DNA from: Paratinospora sagittata
Lineage: Eukaryota; Streptophyta; Magnoliopsida; Ranunculales; Menispermaceae
Assembly: GCA_035771175.1 (NCBI GenBank)
Contig: JAYMFD010001271.1
Span: forward strand, 744,001-808,000
Length of the DNA stretch: 64,000 bases
Direction of reading: 5' to 3'
The notes beneath the pieces are model-generated. The model was not told the DNA's origin. It ran no database searches and saw only the letters and a program-made list of their open reading frames with translations. Position numbers and translations under genes: made by a program. Positions 14,040 through 27,163 of this stretch are shown in pieces (the first letter of the stretch is position 1; every line of letters starts with the position of its first letter).

Positions 14040-14376
14040 TTGTTGAAATGATACACCATTTGATAAATAATCGGTAAGTAAACTTTAAATGACCATAACT
14101 TTTTTTGTTTTAACTCTGATTTGCGTAATTAAAAATGCGATGGAATGAGGAAGAGAAGATCTACAAATTCATATGCTTCAACTTACTTTTTTTTCAACGG
14201 TGACCGGTCACGGTTGATTAATAATTTGAAAATTTAACAGCAACGAGAATGGTTAGCAAAAATTAATGAAGGCCCCTAGTTTACTAGTTCTTTTATTCTT
14301 CTTTCCAACGCATATTAAATTACTAAAATAGGAGTTAAAACCAAAACGTTAGGGTCGCTTGAAGTTTACTTATCGA
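14040..14376. repeat. Duplicated satellite monomer, copy 2 (337 bp)
   Basis: This is the adjacent copy of 13703-14039. It is inserted into higher-order unit 5, where the other units have a single copy of this monomer type. Confidence 0.85.
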
Positions 14377-14926
14377 TTGTTGAAATGATGCACCATTCGG
14401 TAAACAATCGGTATGTAAACTTCGAATGACCATAACTTTTTCGTTTTAACTCTGATTTGAGTAATTGGAAATGTGGTGGAAAGAGGATGAGAAGATCTAA
14501 AATTCAGGTACTTTAACTTACTTTCCGAACACCGGTGACCGGTCACGGTCGATTAATAGTTTTAATATTTAATAGCAACGAGACCTACAGATATAAACTT
14601 TAAATGACCATAAACTTTTCGTTTTATCTCCTATTTGAGTAATTGAAAATGCGATGGGAAGAGGAAGAAGAGATCTACAAATATATTGGATTAGCTAATT
14701 TTTCGACCACCGGTGACCGCTCACGGTTGACTAATACTTTGAAAATATAATAGAACAAAGACTGTTCGCTGGCTACCAGAAAGTAATTTAAAGCACCTAG
14801 TTTACTAGATCTGTTCTTCCTCATTCCAACGATTATTAAATCACAAAAATAGGAGTTGAAACGAAAATGTTTGGGCCATTCGAGGCTTACTTATCGATTT
14901 TTGAAATGATACACCGGTCGATAAAA

Positions 14927-17224
14927 AACTAGTAAGTAACTTTGAACAACCATAATTTTTTCATGTTCATTTAATTTAGTTTTCGAACACCGGTGACCGG
15001 TCACGGTCGATTAATAGTTTGAACATTCAATAGCAACGAGATCGGTTACCAAAAAGTAATTAAAGTAACTAGTTAACTGGATCTTTTATTCCTCTTTCAA
15101 ACGCATGTTAAATCACTAAATTCAGAGTTAAAATGAAAACGTTAGGGTCATTTGAAGTTGACTTATCGATTGCTTAAATGATATACCGTTTGGTGAACAA
15201 TCGATAAGTAAACTTTAAATGACAATAACATTTTCGTTTTAACTCCGATTTGCGTAATTAAAAAAACGGTGGAATGAAGAAGATAAGATCTTTAAATTCA
15301 TGTGCTAACTTACTATCTGAACACCGGTGACCGATCACGATCGATTAATAGTTTGAACATTTAATAATAAAAGAATCAGTTACCGAAAGGTAATTAAAGC
15401 ACTAGTTTACTAGATCTTTTATTCCTCTTTGAAACGAATTTTAAATCACAAAAATCCGAGTTAAAATAAAAATGTTAGGGTCATTTGAAGTTTACTTATT
15501 GACTTCTTAAATAATGCACCGTTCAGTAAACAATCGGTAAGTAAACTTTAAATGAACATAACCTTTTCGTTTTATCTCCTATTTGAGTAATTGAAAATGC
15601 AGTGGGAAGAGGAAGACAAGATCTACAAATATATTGCATTAACTTGTTTTTCGACAACCGGTGACCGGTCACGGTTGACTAATACTTTAAAATTTTAATA
15701 GAACCAGGACCGGTCACCAGCTAGCACAAAGTAATTTAAAGCACCTAGTTTACTAGATCTTTTCGTACTCTTTCCAACGTTTATTAAATCACAAAAATAG
15801 GAGTTGAAACGAAAACGTTTGGATCATTCGAAGTTTACTTATCGATTGTTCAAATGATACACCGTTCGATAAATAATCGGTAAGTAAACTTTAAATGACC
15901 TTAACTTTTTTTGTTTTAACTCTGATTTTCGCAATTAAAAATGCGATGGAATGAGGAAGAGAAGATCTACAAATTCATAAGCTTTAACTTACTTTTTTAT
16001 CAACGGTGACCGGTCGCGATTGATTAATAGTTTGAAAATTTAACTGCAACGAGAATGGTTAGCAAAAATTAATGAAAGCCCCTAGTTTGCTAGATCTTTT
16101 ATTCTTCTTTCCAACGCATATTAAATTACTAAAATAGGAGTTAAAACCAAAACGTTAAGGTCGCTTGAAGTTTACATATCGATTGTTGAAATGATGCACC
16201 GTTCGGTAAACAATTGGGAAGTAAACCTCGAATGACCATAACTTTTTCATTTTAACTCTGATTTGAGTAATTGGAAATGTGGTGGAAAGAGGATGAGAAA
16301 ATCTAAAATTCAGGTGCTTTGACTTGCTTTCCGAACACCGGTGACCGGTCACGGTCGATTAATAGTTTTAACATTTAATAGCAACGAGACCAGTTATCGA
16401 AAAGTAATTAAAGCAAATAGTTAACTAGATCTTTTATTCCTCGTTCAAACACATTTTAAATCGCTAAATTCAAAGTTAAAATGAGAATGTTAGGGTCATT
16501 TGAAGTTTACTTATCGATTGCTTAAATGATACACTATTCGGTAAATAATCAATAAGTAAACTTTAAATAACCATAACTTTTTCTTTTTATCTCCTATTTG
16601 AGTAATTGAAAATGCGGTGGGAAGAGGAAGAGAAGATCTACAAATTCATGTGCTTTAACTTACTTTTCGAACACCGGTGACCAATCACGGTCGATTAATA
16701 GTTTGAACATTTAATAGCAACGAGACCGGTTACCGAAAAGCAATTAAAGCAATTAGTTAACTTGATCTTTTATTCCTCTTTCAAAAGCATTTCAAATCAC
16801 TAAATTCAGAGTTAAAATGAAAACGTTAGGCTCATTGAAAGTTTACTTATAGATTGCTTAAATAATACACCGTTCGGTAAACAATCGGTAAGTAAACTTT
16901 AAATGACCATAAACTTTTCGTTTATCTCCTATTTGAGTAATTGAAAATGCGATGGGAAGAGGAAGAAAAGATCTACAAATATATTGGATTAACTTATTTT
17001 TCGACCACCGATGACCGCTCACGGTTGACTAATACTTTGAAAATATAATAGAAGAAAGGCTGGTCACTGGCTACCAAAATGTAATTTAAAGCACCAAGTT
17101 TACTAGATCTTTTCCTCCTCATTCCAACGATTATTAAATCACAAAAATAGGAGTTGAAACGAAAACGTTTGGATCATTCGAGGTTTACTTATCGATTGTT
17201 GAAATGATACACCGTTCGATAAAT
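14927..17224. repeat. Higher-order repeat unit 6 (2298 bp), divergent
   Basis: The unit length returns to about 2300 bp, but many single-base differences from units 1-3 are visible. After 17225 the order decays into irregular monomers. Confidence 0.75.
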
Positions 17225-19996
17225 AACTAGCAAGTAAACTTTAAATAACCATAATTTTTTCATGTGCATTTAACTTAGTTTTCGAACACCGGCGACCGGT
17301 CATGGTCGATTAATAGTTTGAACATTTAATAGCAACGAGATCGGTTACCAAAAAGTAATTAAAGTAACTAGTTAACTAGATCTTTTATTCCTCTTTCAAA
17401 CGCATTTTAAATCACTAAATTCAGAGTTAAAATGAAAACGTTATGGTCATTTGAAGTTTCCTTATCGATTGCTTAAATGATATACCGTTCGGTGAACAAT
17501 CGATAAGTAAACTTTAAATGACAATAATATTTTCGTTTTAACTCCGATTTGCGTAATTAAAAAAACGGTGGAATGAAGAAGATAAGATCTTTAAATTCAT
17601 GTGCTAACTTACTTTCTGAACACCGGTGACCGATCACGATCGATTAATAGTTTGAACATTTAATAACAACAGGATCTGTTACCGAAAAGTAATTAAAGCA
17701 CCTAGTTTACTAGATCTTTTATTCCTCTTTGAAACGAATTTTCAATCAAAAAAATCCGAGATAAAATAAAAATGTTAGGGTCATTTGAAGTTTACTTATT
17801 GATTGCTTAAATAATACACCGTTCAGTAAACAATCGGTAAGTAAACTTTAAATGAACATAACCTTTTCGTTTTAGCTCCTATTTGAGTAATTGAAAATGC
17901 AGTGGGAAGAGGAAGAGAAGATCTACAAATATATTGCATTAACTTGCTTTTCGACCACCGGTGACCGGTCACGGTTGACTAGTACTTTAAAATTTTAATA
18001 GAACCAGGACCGGTCACCAGCTACCACAAAGTAATTTAAAGCACCTAGTTTACTAGATCTTTTCGTCCTCTTTCCAACGTTTATTAAATCACAAAAATAG
18101 GAGTTGAAACAAAAACGTTTGGATCATTCGAAGTTTACTTATCGATTGTTGAAATGATACACCGTTCGATAAATAATCGGTAAGTAAAATTTAAAGGAAC
18201 ATAATTTTTCGTTTTAACTTCAATTTGAGTAATTTAAAATGCGAGGGAATGAGCAAGAGAAGATCTTCAAATATTTGTGCTTTAACTTACTTTCGAACAC
18301 CGTTAACCGGTCACGTTCGATTAATAGTTTGAACATTTAATAGCAATGGGACCGGTTACCAGATAGTATATAAAGCACTAAGTTTACTAGATCATTTATT
18401 TCTCTTTCAAATGCATTTTAAAATTACTAAAATCCGAGTTAAAATTAAAACGTTAAAGTCAATCAAAGTTTACTTATCTATTGCTTAAATGCGGTGGAAT
18501 GAGGAAGAAAAGATCTTCAAATTCTTGTGCTTTAACTTACTTTTCGATCACCGATCACAGTGGATTAATAGTTTTAACATTTAACAACAACGGGACAAGT
18601 CACTGGTTACCGAAAAGTAATTTAAAGCACCCAGTCTACTAGATCTTTTATTCTTCTTTCCAACGCATATTAAATTACTAAAATAGGAGTTGAAACAAAA
18701 ACGTTAGGGTCATTTAAAATTTACTTATCGATTGCTTAAATGATACACTGTTCGGTGAACAATCGGTAAGTAAACTTTAAATGACCACAACTTTTTTCGT
18801 TCTAACTCTGATTTTAGTAATTCAAAATGAGATGGAAGGAGGAAGAGAAGATCTACAAATTCATGTGCTTTAACTTACTATTCGATCACCAGTCACAGTC
18901 GATTAATAGTTTGAACATTTAATAGCAACGAGAGCGGTCACCGATTACCGAAAAGTAATATAAAATACCTAGTTTACTAGATCTTTTATTATTTTTTCCA
19001 ACGCATACTAAATCACTAAAATAGGAGTTCAAATGAAAACGTTAGGGTCATTTGAAATTTACTTATCGATTGCTTAAATGAGGCACCTTTTAGTAAACAC
19101 TCAGAAAGTAAAGTTCAAATGACCATAACTTTTTCATTTTATCTCCTATTTGAGTAATTGAAAATGAGGTGGGAAGAGGAAGGGAAGATCTACAAATATA
19201 TTGCATTAACTTACTTTTCGACCACCGGTGATCGGTCACGGTTGACTAATACTTTGAACATTTAATAGAACCAGGACCGGTCACCAGCTACCGAAAAATA
19301 ATTTAAAGCACCTAGTTTACTAGATCTTTTATTCTTCTTTGCAACGCATATTAAATCACTAAAATAGGATTTAAAACGAAAACGTTAGGATCATTTGAAG
19401 TTTACTTATCGATTGCTAAAATGAGGCACCGTACGGTAAACACTCGGTAAGTAAAATTCAAATGACCATAACTTTTTCATTTTAACTACAATTTGCATAA
19501 TTAAAATGCGGTGGAAAGATGAAGAGAAGATCTTCAAATTCTCGTGTTTTAACTTACTTTTCGATCACCGATCACAGTCGATTAATAGTTTGAGCATTTA
19601 ACAGCAACGGGACCAGTCACCGGTTACCGAAAAGTAATTTAAAGCACCTAGTTTACTAGATCTTTTATTCTTCTTTCCAACGCATATTAAATTACTAAAA
19701 TAGGAGTTAAAACAAAAATTTAGGGTCATTTGAAGTTTACTTATCGATTGTTAAAATGATACACCGTTCGGTAAACAATCAGTAAGTAAACATTAAACGA
19801 CCATAACTTTTTCGTTTTAACTCTGATTTTCGTAATTCAAAATGCGGTGGAAGTAGGAAGAGAAGATCTACAAATTCATGTGCTTTAACTTACTTTTCGA
19901 TCACCGGTCACAATCGATTAATAGTTTGAACATTTAATAGTAAGGAGACCGGTCACCAATTACCAGAAAGTAATATAAAACACCTAGTTTACTAGA

Positions 19997-20953
19997 TGTC
20001 ACACCCAGCCCGGACGCGCCTAAACCGGCGGTACACTAACGGACGGGGCGCGCATTTGAAATTATCACAATGGCAGCAGAGTACGCAGCGGAAATACAAT
20101 ACAGTAGAAGTCTGATTTCATTAATTTCAGAATTTTTTTGTACATGAAATGGTTAAGGGAACATTCTCCCAAAAATCCCCAATGAATAATACAAAGGGTA
20201 CAAAATGTAGGCCCCATAAACCTGCACCCAGTCCACCCTAATTTCCTGTGAAAAATTAGATAATAATGAAATGAGCTTAACGCGCTCAGTGGGTAAAATA
20301 GTTTGTGAGTATAACAATTAATAAAGCATACTTCATAATCAAATCTCTTAAATACACATGAGAGCATCATAATCAATCAATATGTATGTATGCATGACAC
20401 CGTCTCATAATGGTTTAATGGTTGTACATCGCCTGAGTTCACGTACAGATGTCCCTCCCCGGGAATAGTCGGGTTCTCACTGTACTTCCCTCCTTAGGAA
20501 TGACGCTCTGGATTTACGTACAAATGTCTCTTCCTAGCAGTAGCCAGGTTCTCATTGTACGTCCCTCTCCAGAGAAATATGATGAATAGCGAGCATCGCT
20601 CCTAACTATTCTATAAATCATAAACCACATACGTCCATAGGTGGTGATATGTATGATGCTAATTCATGAACTGGTCTGGTCTTTACTTAACATTTAGACT
20701 GACTTTGGCAACTTCTGGTGATCCTTATTAGGGTCGGTATCACGACGTGCAAGGTTAGGACATTCAGTATTACTTGTATAAGCTGATAGCTTTCAATAAG
20801 ACCAACCAGATCAGTCTCCAGTTGAGAGGTGACACACGAGGTCTGCTTAAATACCAATTGCCTAGAGCAGCTCGCTACCTCCCGTTCACTATTTAAAGTT
20901 ACTGAGGACAAGACCGAGTTTGGTTGAGCCAGATTGACCACAAATCTGCCATT
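19997..20953 (-). mobile_element. Element A 3' LTR, truncated
   Basis: The segment starts at a complete LTR terminus and matches the 3'-ward part of the family LTR for about 957 bp. It then changes abruptly into pol coding sequence at about 20949-20953. The shared bases CCATT occur both in the LTR and in pol at this point, a microhomology junction. The promoter-proximal repeat array, TATA box and LTR start are missing, as are the purine tract, integrase, RNase H and most of RT. Confidence 0.88.
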
Positions 20954-22918
20954 GCTCTCTAATTCCTTCAGTTGTTTTTCTAATTCGACCAACTCGACAT
21001 TTGACATCCTGTATGGTAGAATTAAGATGGGCCCGGTCCCAGGTATGAGATTGATTTCAAAATCGAATTCCCTAACTGGAGGTAGACCAAGAAGGTCATT
21101 TAGAAAAACTGTTGGGAATTCAGATATGACCGAAACATCGTGTACTTCGAGAGGGTACAATGCTGGTGATTCATTTTCATCATCAAGGGATAAAGCTCGA
21201 AGTTGTGCCTTGAGAAGTGCAACAGTCGAGTTGTGTGTCCATTTCCTTGTTCCCTGAATCTTGACAAAGTCCCCCGTGGGCAAGGTTAACTGAACTTGCT
21301 TCTTCATACAATCGATCTTTGCATTCAGTGGTGCGAGCCAGTCCATGCCGAGGATGATGTCGAAGTCTTCATTGTCCATTACAAAAAGATCTGCATATAT
21401 GATTTGTTCTGACATTCGAAGTTCACATTGAGAACACTGCAATTTAACTCAATACCAGATCCTAAAGGTGATGTGACATGGAGTGTGATTGTTGTGGGTT
21501 CAAGATGTAACCCTAAATGTCTTACCAATGCAGACGATATAAAAGAATACGTAGCACCCGAATCGAATAAGACATGTACCATGGTATTGAACAAGGGAAA
21601 TGTACCTTCGACTACATTGTTGTCTAGGAGGGGTTGTTGAGCGATGGCAAATGCTCTACCCTAGTTCCGTTATCCCTGGTTTTGCTGGTTCTGCCTAGGT
21701 TGGGCATTAGCAGCAAGTGGTGTTTGTTGGACTAGAACAACGGGAATAGGTTGCTGAAGGGTTGGACAAACATATTTTAAATGGCCTTACGGGCCGCAGT
21801 TGTTACATGTCGCCCGATACTGCGGATGGTTCTGTTGGCCATGCTGATTGTGGTGCTGACCACGACCTCTGCCATTGCCATTTCGACGGCCACCCCTGCC
21901 ATAACGGCCACCTCAACCATGATTGCGAAAACCCTGATGGTTTGGGTTAGATGGTGCAGCCGCAGGTGTTATGGCCTCATTCTTTTGAATAGGGACAGGG
22001 AGGGCTGGGTTTCGGTTATTGTAGTGCTTCTTCTTGTTGCCTTGTTGTGAATCCTGTTGGGAAAATGTTGCAGGCCTTTTTCTCCAATTCATTCTCTGTT
22101 CTTGCACGATCTTCTCTTGCTCAAAGCTCATGGCCTTATCGACAACCTCCTTGTAAATCTTGAGATCCAAGATCAACAAGGCTTGTCGAATAATAGAGTG
22201 AAAGCCATTATAGAAATTCTCGGTCTTATCTTGCTCCGTTGAGATGGTGGAGAGAGAGTAGACGAATAATTCTTTGAACTTGCCAGCATATATCCCTGAC
22301 GGTCATGCTGCCTTGGTATAACTTAGCGAATTCTTGGCGCTTCTGCCTCAAAATACTCATAAAAAAACATTGACTCAAACTGTTGCCAAGTCATATCTGC
22401 GGTGTTGACCATTGGGTCCTCCTTTACTGTTATCCACCATATGTTTGCTCCACCAACAAGTTGGTAGGTCGCTAGTGGAATCTTTCGAGTCTCATCGACT
22501 CTCATTGCATCGAGAGCCTTCTTTGACTCATCCAGCCACTTTGCACCTCTTCAGCATCAATGCTGCCAGCAAAGGTAAGAGGTTGTAGCCTTTTGTACTT
22601 CGTAATCTGGTCGGTTTGAATCTCCGACCCAGATCTCACAAGTGTTTGTATAGTGGCAACCTGATTGGCCGCGGTCTCACGAACGATCGTCTGAACTGTT
22701 GCTTTCATCGCCTCAATAAATCAGACGAAAAAGGCTTCTATGCTCGAAGGGATGGCAATGGGTGCGGGTTGGGGTGGCAATGCCTGGCCAGATGTAATGG
22801 CAGTGTCGGGTGTGGCTCGTGCTGTCGTCGGAGGCGGCGGTTCCTGATTTTGAATCTCAGGAGGTGCCTCCTCTGTTGGACGGACATTACGTGACCTTCC
22901 TCTCTTCCTGGTTTGCAT
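20954..22918 (-). pseudogene. Element A gag-protease-pre-RT remnant
   Basis: This is a broken gag-pol read on the minus strand from ATG 22916-22918 (product begins MQTRKRGR). It keeps a retrotransposon gag region, a damaged zinc knuckle near 21770-21800 (a stop codon falls inside the C-X2-C-X4-H-X4-C motif), and a protease with an intact DSGAT motif near 21560 and DIILGMDWL near 21350. It stops just before RT at ELESNG, where it joins the LTR fragment. Frame changes and stops are scattered near 22720, 22500, 22320 and 21910. It cannot make a functional protein. Confidence 0.85.
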
Positions 22919-23700
22919 TTTCTCACTGGCAAGGAGAAAATAAAACCAAGATTTAGGAACTGTAACCAAGTATAATGTTATAGTATGCTCAACAACAATT
23001 TCGAGAGTACTGCAATAATAAAAAAAAAATCACTTATTTTTCTAAGTATAGTGTAAGGTTTTTGTTGAGGAATCAAAGAATTTTATGTGCCTCGTATGTT
23101 TGGCCATGGTGTAAAAACAAGGTTAGAATGTTTATATAATAAGTATAAAACTTTGCAAGTATTTCAAATGATTTGGTTCTGGTTTTTGTGAACATACGTA
23201 TATATTTCTTGAAAATTCATACGAGTCATAAGAATTCTAAGTTTTGCCTCGGTAAGTATCCTGGTCTATTCTATCGCAATCTTATGCATTCAAACTCTTA
23301 CTCTTAGTCTTTTCGATTATTATCCAAGTTCGTGTGTCCCATACCACATGACTTTGGTAATAAGGGTGTTAACCAAGTTAAGTTGTATGAACACAGTTTC
23401 TATATAACATCGGCTGAACAATAGTTCACTAATAGTATCGTCCAAATTTACTCGTCCCATACCGTGTAAACTTAGTGATAATATTAGTAATGCGACTTTC
23501 TCCAAATGTTTCTTTTCATACAAGGTCATGGGTTTTCTTACTTCCACATTTTGTTTAGTATCCTCCAATTTTGTTGTGTCCCATACCACTCCAAAGTTAG
23601 TGATACAAAAGAAAGAATGGTTGTAAGTCAGCCCACCAAAGATAGTCTTAAACAAAACATTCTCATTCATATATAAAAGAAAAGTTTGCAATGCCAGTAA
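22919..23700 (-). other. Element A untranslated spacer between ORF1 and gag
   Basis: This non-coding spacer is homologous to 55140-55920 of element E. At its gag-proximal end it keeps the TTTTCTCCTTGCCAG-type acceptor-like sequence (read on the minus strand just upstream of the gag ATG). It also keeps three copies of the GGTATGGGAC repeat, seen on the plus strand as GTCCCATACC near 23336, 23455 and 23578. The open frame at 23320-23691 is not kept in the other copies. Confidence 0.75.
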
Positions 23701-25135
23701 TCAATCTTGATTTTCCTGCCTACTACCGCTCCTCCTAGACCTCCTGCTAGGTACAGAACGACTACAACAAGAAGGTTGAGAATTTGCTTGTTGCTTTTCG
23801 AAGTTTTACATACGTGTTAACATATCATTTTGAGTTTATTTTATCTCAGCAATGCTGGATACGATCACATTTAGCTGTTCGAATGGGTTAGTCGATTGTC
23901 CCATCGATGGTTGATGGGTTGATTGTCCCATAGGTGGAGGGTAGGCCGTAGGCATTGGGGGAAAGTATTGGTTGTACGGGTGACTCATAGGTGAGGGGTA
24001 GTTGTTTTGATTGTACGAGGACCCCCTAACTGGAACCCCTTGGACATTTGGATATGCCTGGGTTTAAAAGTCTTGAAATAATGGGCTCATTGGGATGTCT
24101 TGTCTTCCATAACTTGGTGCCACCTAATTCTATTGTTGTTGGTTCATAGGAACTTGTGGAACTGGCCGATACGGTACCTTAGGAGTTGGAAACCTTTGGT
24201 ATGAAGTGTTGCCTTGAGTTGGCACATTCCAGGTTTGTGGATTTGCTTGAGCAGTTTGTCTATCTTGATTTGGTTGAGGTTGATTTAGGTTGTCAAATAA
24301 ATCTTCCTCAGTGAATAGTTGCTCGATTGGATCATCATTCGAGGCTGGGTTTGACGTATGGTTCTGGTTTGGCTCATTATTTGGTACTTCCCTAACAATA
24401 ATCTTGCGTCGAATCTTTCGGTAACAACGTCCATATTTATCTCTCATTCTTTCGCTATTAAAAGTCACGTTGAATACTTCCTCGTTAGTTACCCCTCCAC
24501 TTGTGACATATGTCTTGAAGATAGAGGATGTTGTAACCGCCTCAGTGATCTACTTCGAAGACTTATCAAAAGTGTTGATGTTTGCCTCATATAGCATTCT
24601 CATGATCAAGACTCCGTAGCCGAGGAGATCCTTTCTCAAAGGGTTTTGAATGACTCTCAACATTTGTTGTATGATGATGTGAGGTAGGGAGACCTTAATT
24701 TTCTTCTCTATGCAATATAACACAAGAAGTTGAGCCCTTGACATAGTGCCTCTAGTCCCCCTTTCTGGCAAGATGTTGCCGAATACGATCTTTCCAAGGC
24801 CGGCAAGAGATGGTTTAAGGAGATTGTTTGGGAGGTTGGTGTAAGTTGATTGAGTGTACGGTTCTTTGGTGAGGGAATTGAACAACTGTTCATTGCACTC
24901 TGCGATCTCTACAACAAATGTAAAAGGATTTCGTCAAGTTGTAGGAGACGTGACCCTCAACTTTTGTTATGTTCAACCACCCCAGAGTTGCGAGTTTGTA
25001 GTGAAGGATCGGATAGAGGCGAAGATCTCTATTGTCGATACTCCTTATAGTCATAACCTCCCTTTTGGACAATTCCTTGAGTCTAGTGGGAATTGGTTCC
25101 CTACTAATAGAAGTCGCTCCTTCACTTGAGGCCAT
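23701..25135 (-). pseudogene. Element A ORF1 remnant
   Basis: This is a decayed copy of the accessory ORF that precedes gag. It begins at ATG 25133-25135 (product MASSEG) and its stop corresponds to 23701-23703. Compared with element E it lacks roughly 180 bp after VSYNL-KSFY (near 24915) and has several frame changes. Three bases are missing in two places upstream of the ATG. This changes the reading between the two positions and supports the MAS/MTS methionine as the real start in the family. Confidence 0.8.
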
Positions 25136-25574
25136 TCTTTGCTGAAAGGAAAATAAATTTGTGAAAGACACAAAATATATTCCTAACAATTTTTAAGATT
25201 TATGTTTTGTCAGTTGGACAATATTCTCTATTTTTTTCTCAATGTTTATGCCATCATTTAATCCAAAATTTTCTATTGGCAATATGATATATATATCTTA
25301 TATATACATAGATATATAGATATATACATTCAATCATAATTATATATATATATATATATAGTTTTCATAAATCATAACTATATATATATATATATATATA
25401 TTTAAATCTAAACTATATATAAACTATATAGTTTAATATAAATCTCAACTATATATAATTCATATATATATAGTCCTAAAGATATATAATCATAACCATA
25501 TATATATATAGTTTTCATAAATCATAACTATATATATATATATATTTGAATCTAAACTATATAAAATTTATATA
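25136..25574 (-). other. Element A leader, part 1 (AT-rich)
   Basis: This is untranslated leader upstream of ORF1, dominated by TA dinucleotide runs (25280-25574) with recurring words such as ATAAATCATAACTATATA. It ends with ATATA, the left target duplication of the B insertion. The acceptor-like CTTTCAG lies next to ORF1. Confidence 0.8.
25570..25574. repeat. Target duplication of element B, left copy (ATATA)
   Basis: This is identical to 39219-39223. The site is low in complexity, but the A leader on both sides rejoins into a sequence like that at 39374-39420, which supports the pairing. Confidence 0.75.
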
Positions 25575-27163
25575 TGTCACACCCCGTCCGGGCCGCGCCT
25601 AAACCGGCGGTACACTCTCGGACGGGGCGCGTATTTCGAACAATTACAATGGTAACAACAGAGTGCGCAACGGAAATACGGTACACACAGTACAAATCTG
25701 ATTTCATTTAATTCAGAATATTTTTGTACATAAAATAGTCAAGGGAACATATTTTCAAAATCCCCAATGAATTAAAGATAGGGTATAAATTGTGGGCCCC
25801 ATAACTTGCACCCAGTCCACCCTAATTTCCTGTGAAAGATTTGATAATAATGAAGTGAGCTTAACGTGCTCAGTGGGTAAATAGTGCATTAGTATAACAA
25901 TTAATAAAGCATACTTCAATATCAAATATCTTAAATACACATGTGAGCATCATAATCAATCAATATGTATGTATGCATGACACCGTCTCGTAATGGTTTG
26001 ATGGACATACATCGCCTGAATTCACGTACAGGAACGATGCTCTGAATTCACGTACTGATGTCCCTCCCCGGGTTTAGCCGGGTTCTCATGTACGTCCCTC
26101 TCCAGAGAAATATAATGAATAGCGAGCAATGCTCCTAACTATTCTATGAGTCATAAACCATATACGTCCCTAGGTGGTGATATGTATGATGCCAATGCAT
26201 GAACTGGTCTAGTCTTTTGGTCTGGTCTATTCTTTGACATTTAGACTGACTTTGGCAACGTCTGGTGATCCTTATCAAGGTCGGTATCACGACGTGTAAG
26301 AATAGGATATTCAGTATTACTGTATAAGCTAATAGCTTTCAATAAGACCAACTAGATCAGTCCCCAGTTGAGAGGTGAGACACAAGGTCTGCTTAAATAC
26401 CAATCGCCTAGAGTAGCCCACTGCCTCCCGTTCACTATGTAAAGTTACTGAGGACAAGACCGAGTCTAGTTGAGCCGGATTGACTACAAATCCGGCATTA
26501 TAACAGTGCAATACAGGAATTCCAAATATACAGGCATATGTGCAGCAGTATAAACAATATATGACATAATGCAGTGTAAATGAATAGTAGACATAATAAT
26601 AATTGAATCTAAACTTTAATAAAAGTTATGAAACACGCAAACCTATGTTTCGTTCCCCACCTTCAGATAAAAAACTTCTTCTTACAGATCTGACGCTTTC
26701 CTCCGGACAGAACTTTGTTGCACAGCTTTCAGATCGGACGCTTTCCTCCAGACAGAACTTTGTTGCAACGCACCGAGAGTCTTGGACAGAGAGTCCCAAA
26801 TACTAAAAACTTAGAATGCGTAAAAAGGAGAAGAAAATCACAAGAGAAGGTGATTTGGTGTGAGGAATGAGAAATGATGAGGTTTCTTATATATAGATTT
26901 TGCGCCTGAACGTTCTGGCATGCGCCTGTACGTTCTGGCATGCTCCAGTACGTTCTGGCATGCGCCTGTACGTTCTGGCATGCCTTGCGCCTGTACGATC
27001 TGGCATGCCTTGCGCTTGAACGTTCTGGCATACCTTGCGCCTGAACGTTCGGGCATGCGCCAGAACGTTCTGGAATGCACCTGAACGTTCTGTCATGCAC
27101 CTAAACGTTCGGGCGTTGCCCAAATAGTAAATCTTTTTTTTTTGTGAAATACAGGGTATTACA
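25575..27163 (-). mobile_element. Element B 3' LTR
   Basis: This is a complete LTR of 1589 bp, from TGTCACACCCC at 25575 to the terminus GGGTATTACA at 27163. A purine-tract complement (CTCTACCCACCTTAAAGG) follows directly, which identifies it as the 3' LTR of a minus-strand element. On the LTR sense strand the repeat array lies just upstream of a TATATAA-like box near 26890. The left flank ATATA equals the sequence at 39219-39223. Confidence 0.92.
26902..27110 (-). repeat. LTR promoter array of element B, ~10 units
   Basis: There are about ten tandem units of 20-25 bp centred on GAACGTTC or decayed forms such as GTACGTTC and GTACGATC. Some units have an extra CCTTG spacer. The array sits between the LTR start and the TATA box. 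Confidence 0.88.

Larger units (their letters stand above)
12782..14926. repeat. Higher-order repeat unit 5, rearranged (2145 bp)
   Basis: The unit is shorter because a deletion at about 14586 outweighs a 337-bp monomer duplication (13703-14376). Phasing on the AACTAG word still places it between units 4 and 6. Confidence 0.75.
799..19996. repeat. Satellite block 1, ~335-bp monomers
   Basis: This is a head-to-tail satellite. The landmark AGATCTTTTATTCCTC recurs with spacings of about 333-343 bp, which gives roughly 57 monomers. The monomer is AT-rich, with a GC-richer box around ACCGGTGACCGGTCACGG. Monomers fall into several types told apart by diagnostic words, and the types repeat in fixed order between about 3 and 17 kb (higher-order repeat). 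From about 18.2 kb to the end the monomers are more divergent and irregular. I see no gene in the block; the short open frames at 7821, 11098 and 16155 all come from the same satellite segment. Confidence 0.95.

Noticed and set aside
20934..21257. Plus-strand frames opposite gag-pol of A, B and D, and minus-strand frames opposite E
   Set aside because: They are antisense shadows of coding pol/gag sequence.
23320..23691. 123-aa frame in the ORF1-gag spacer of A
   Set aside because: It is on the element's sense strand, but the frame is not kept in D or E, and the spacer looks selected for RNA repeats and not for protein.
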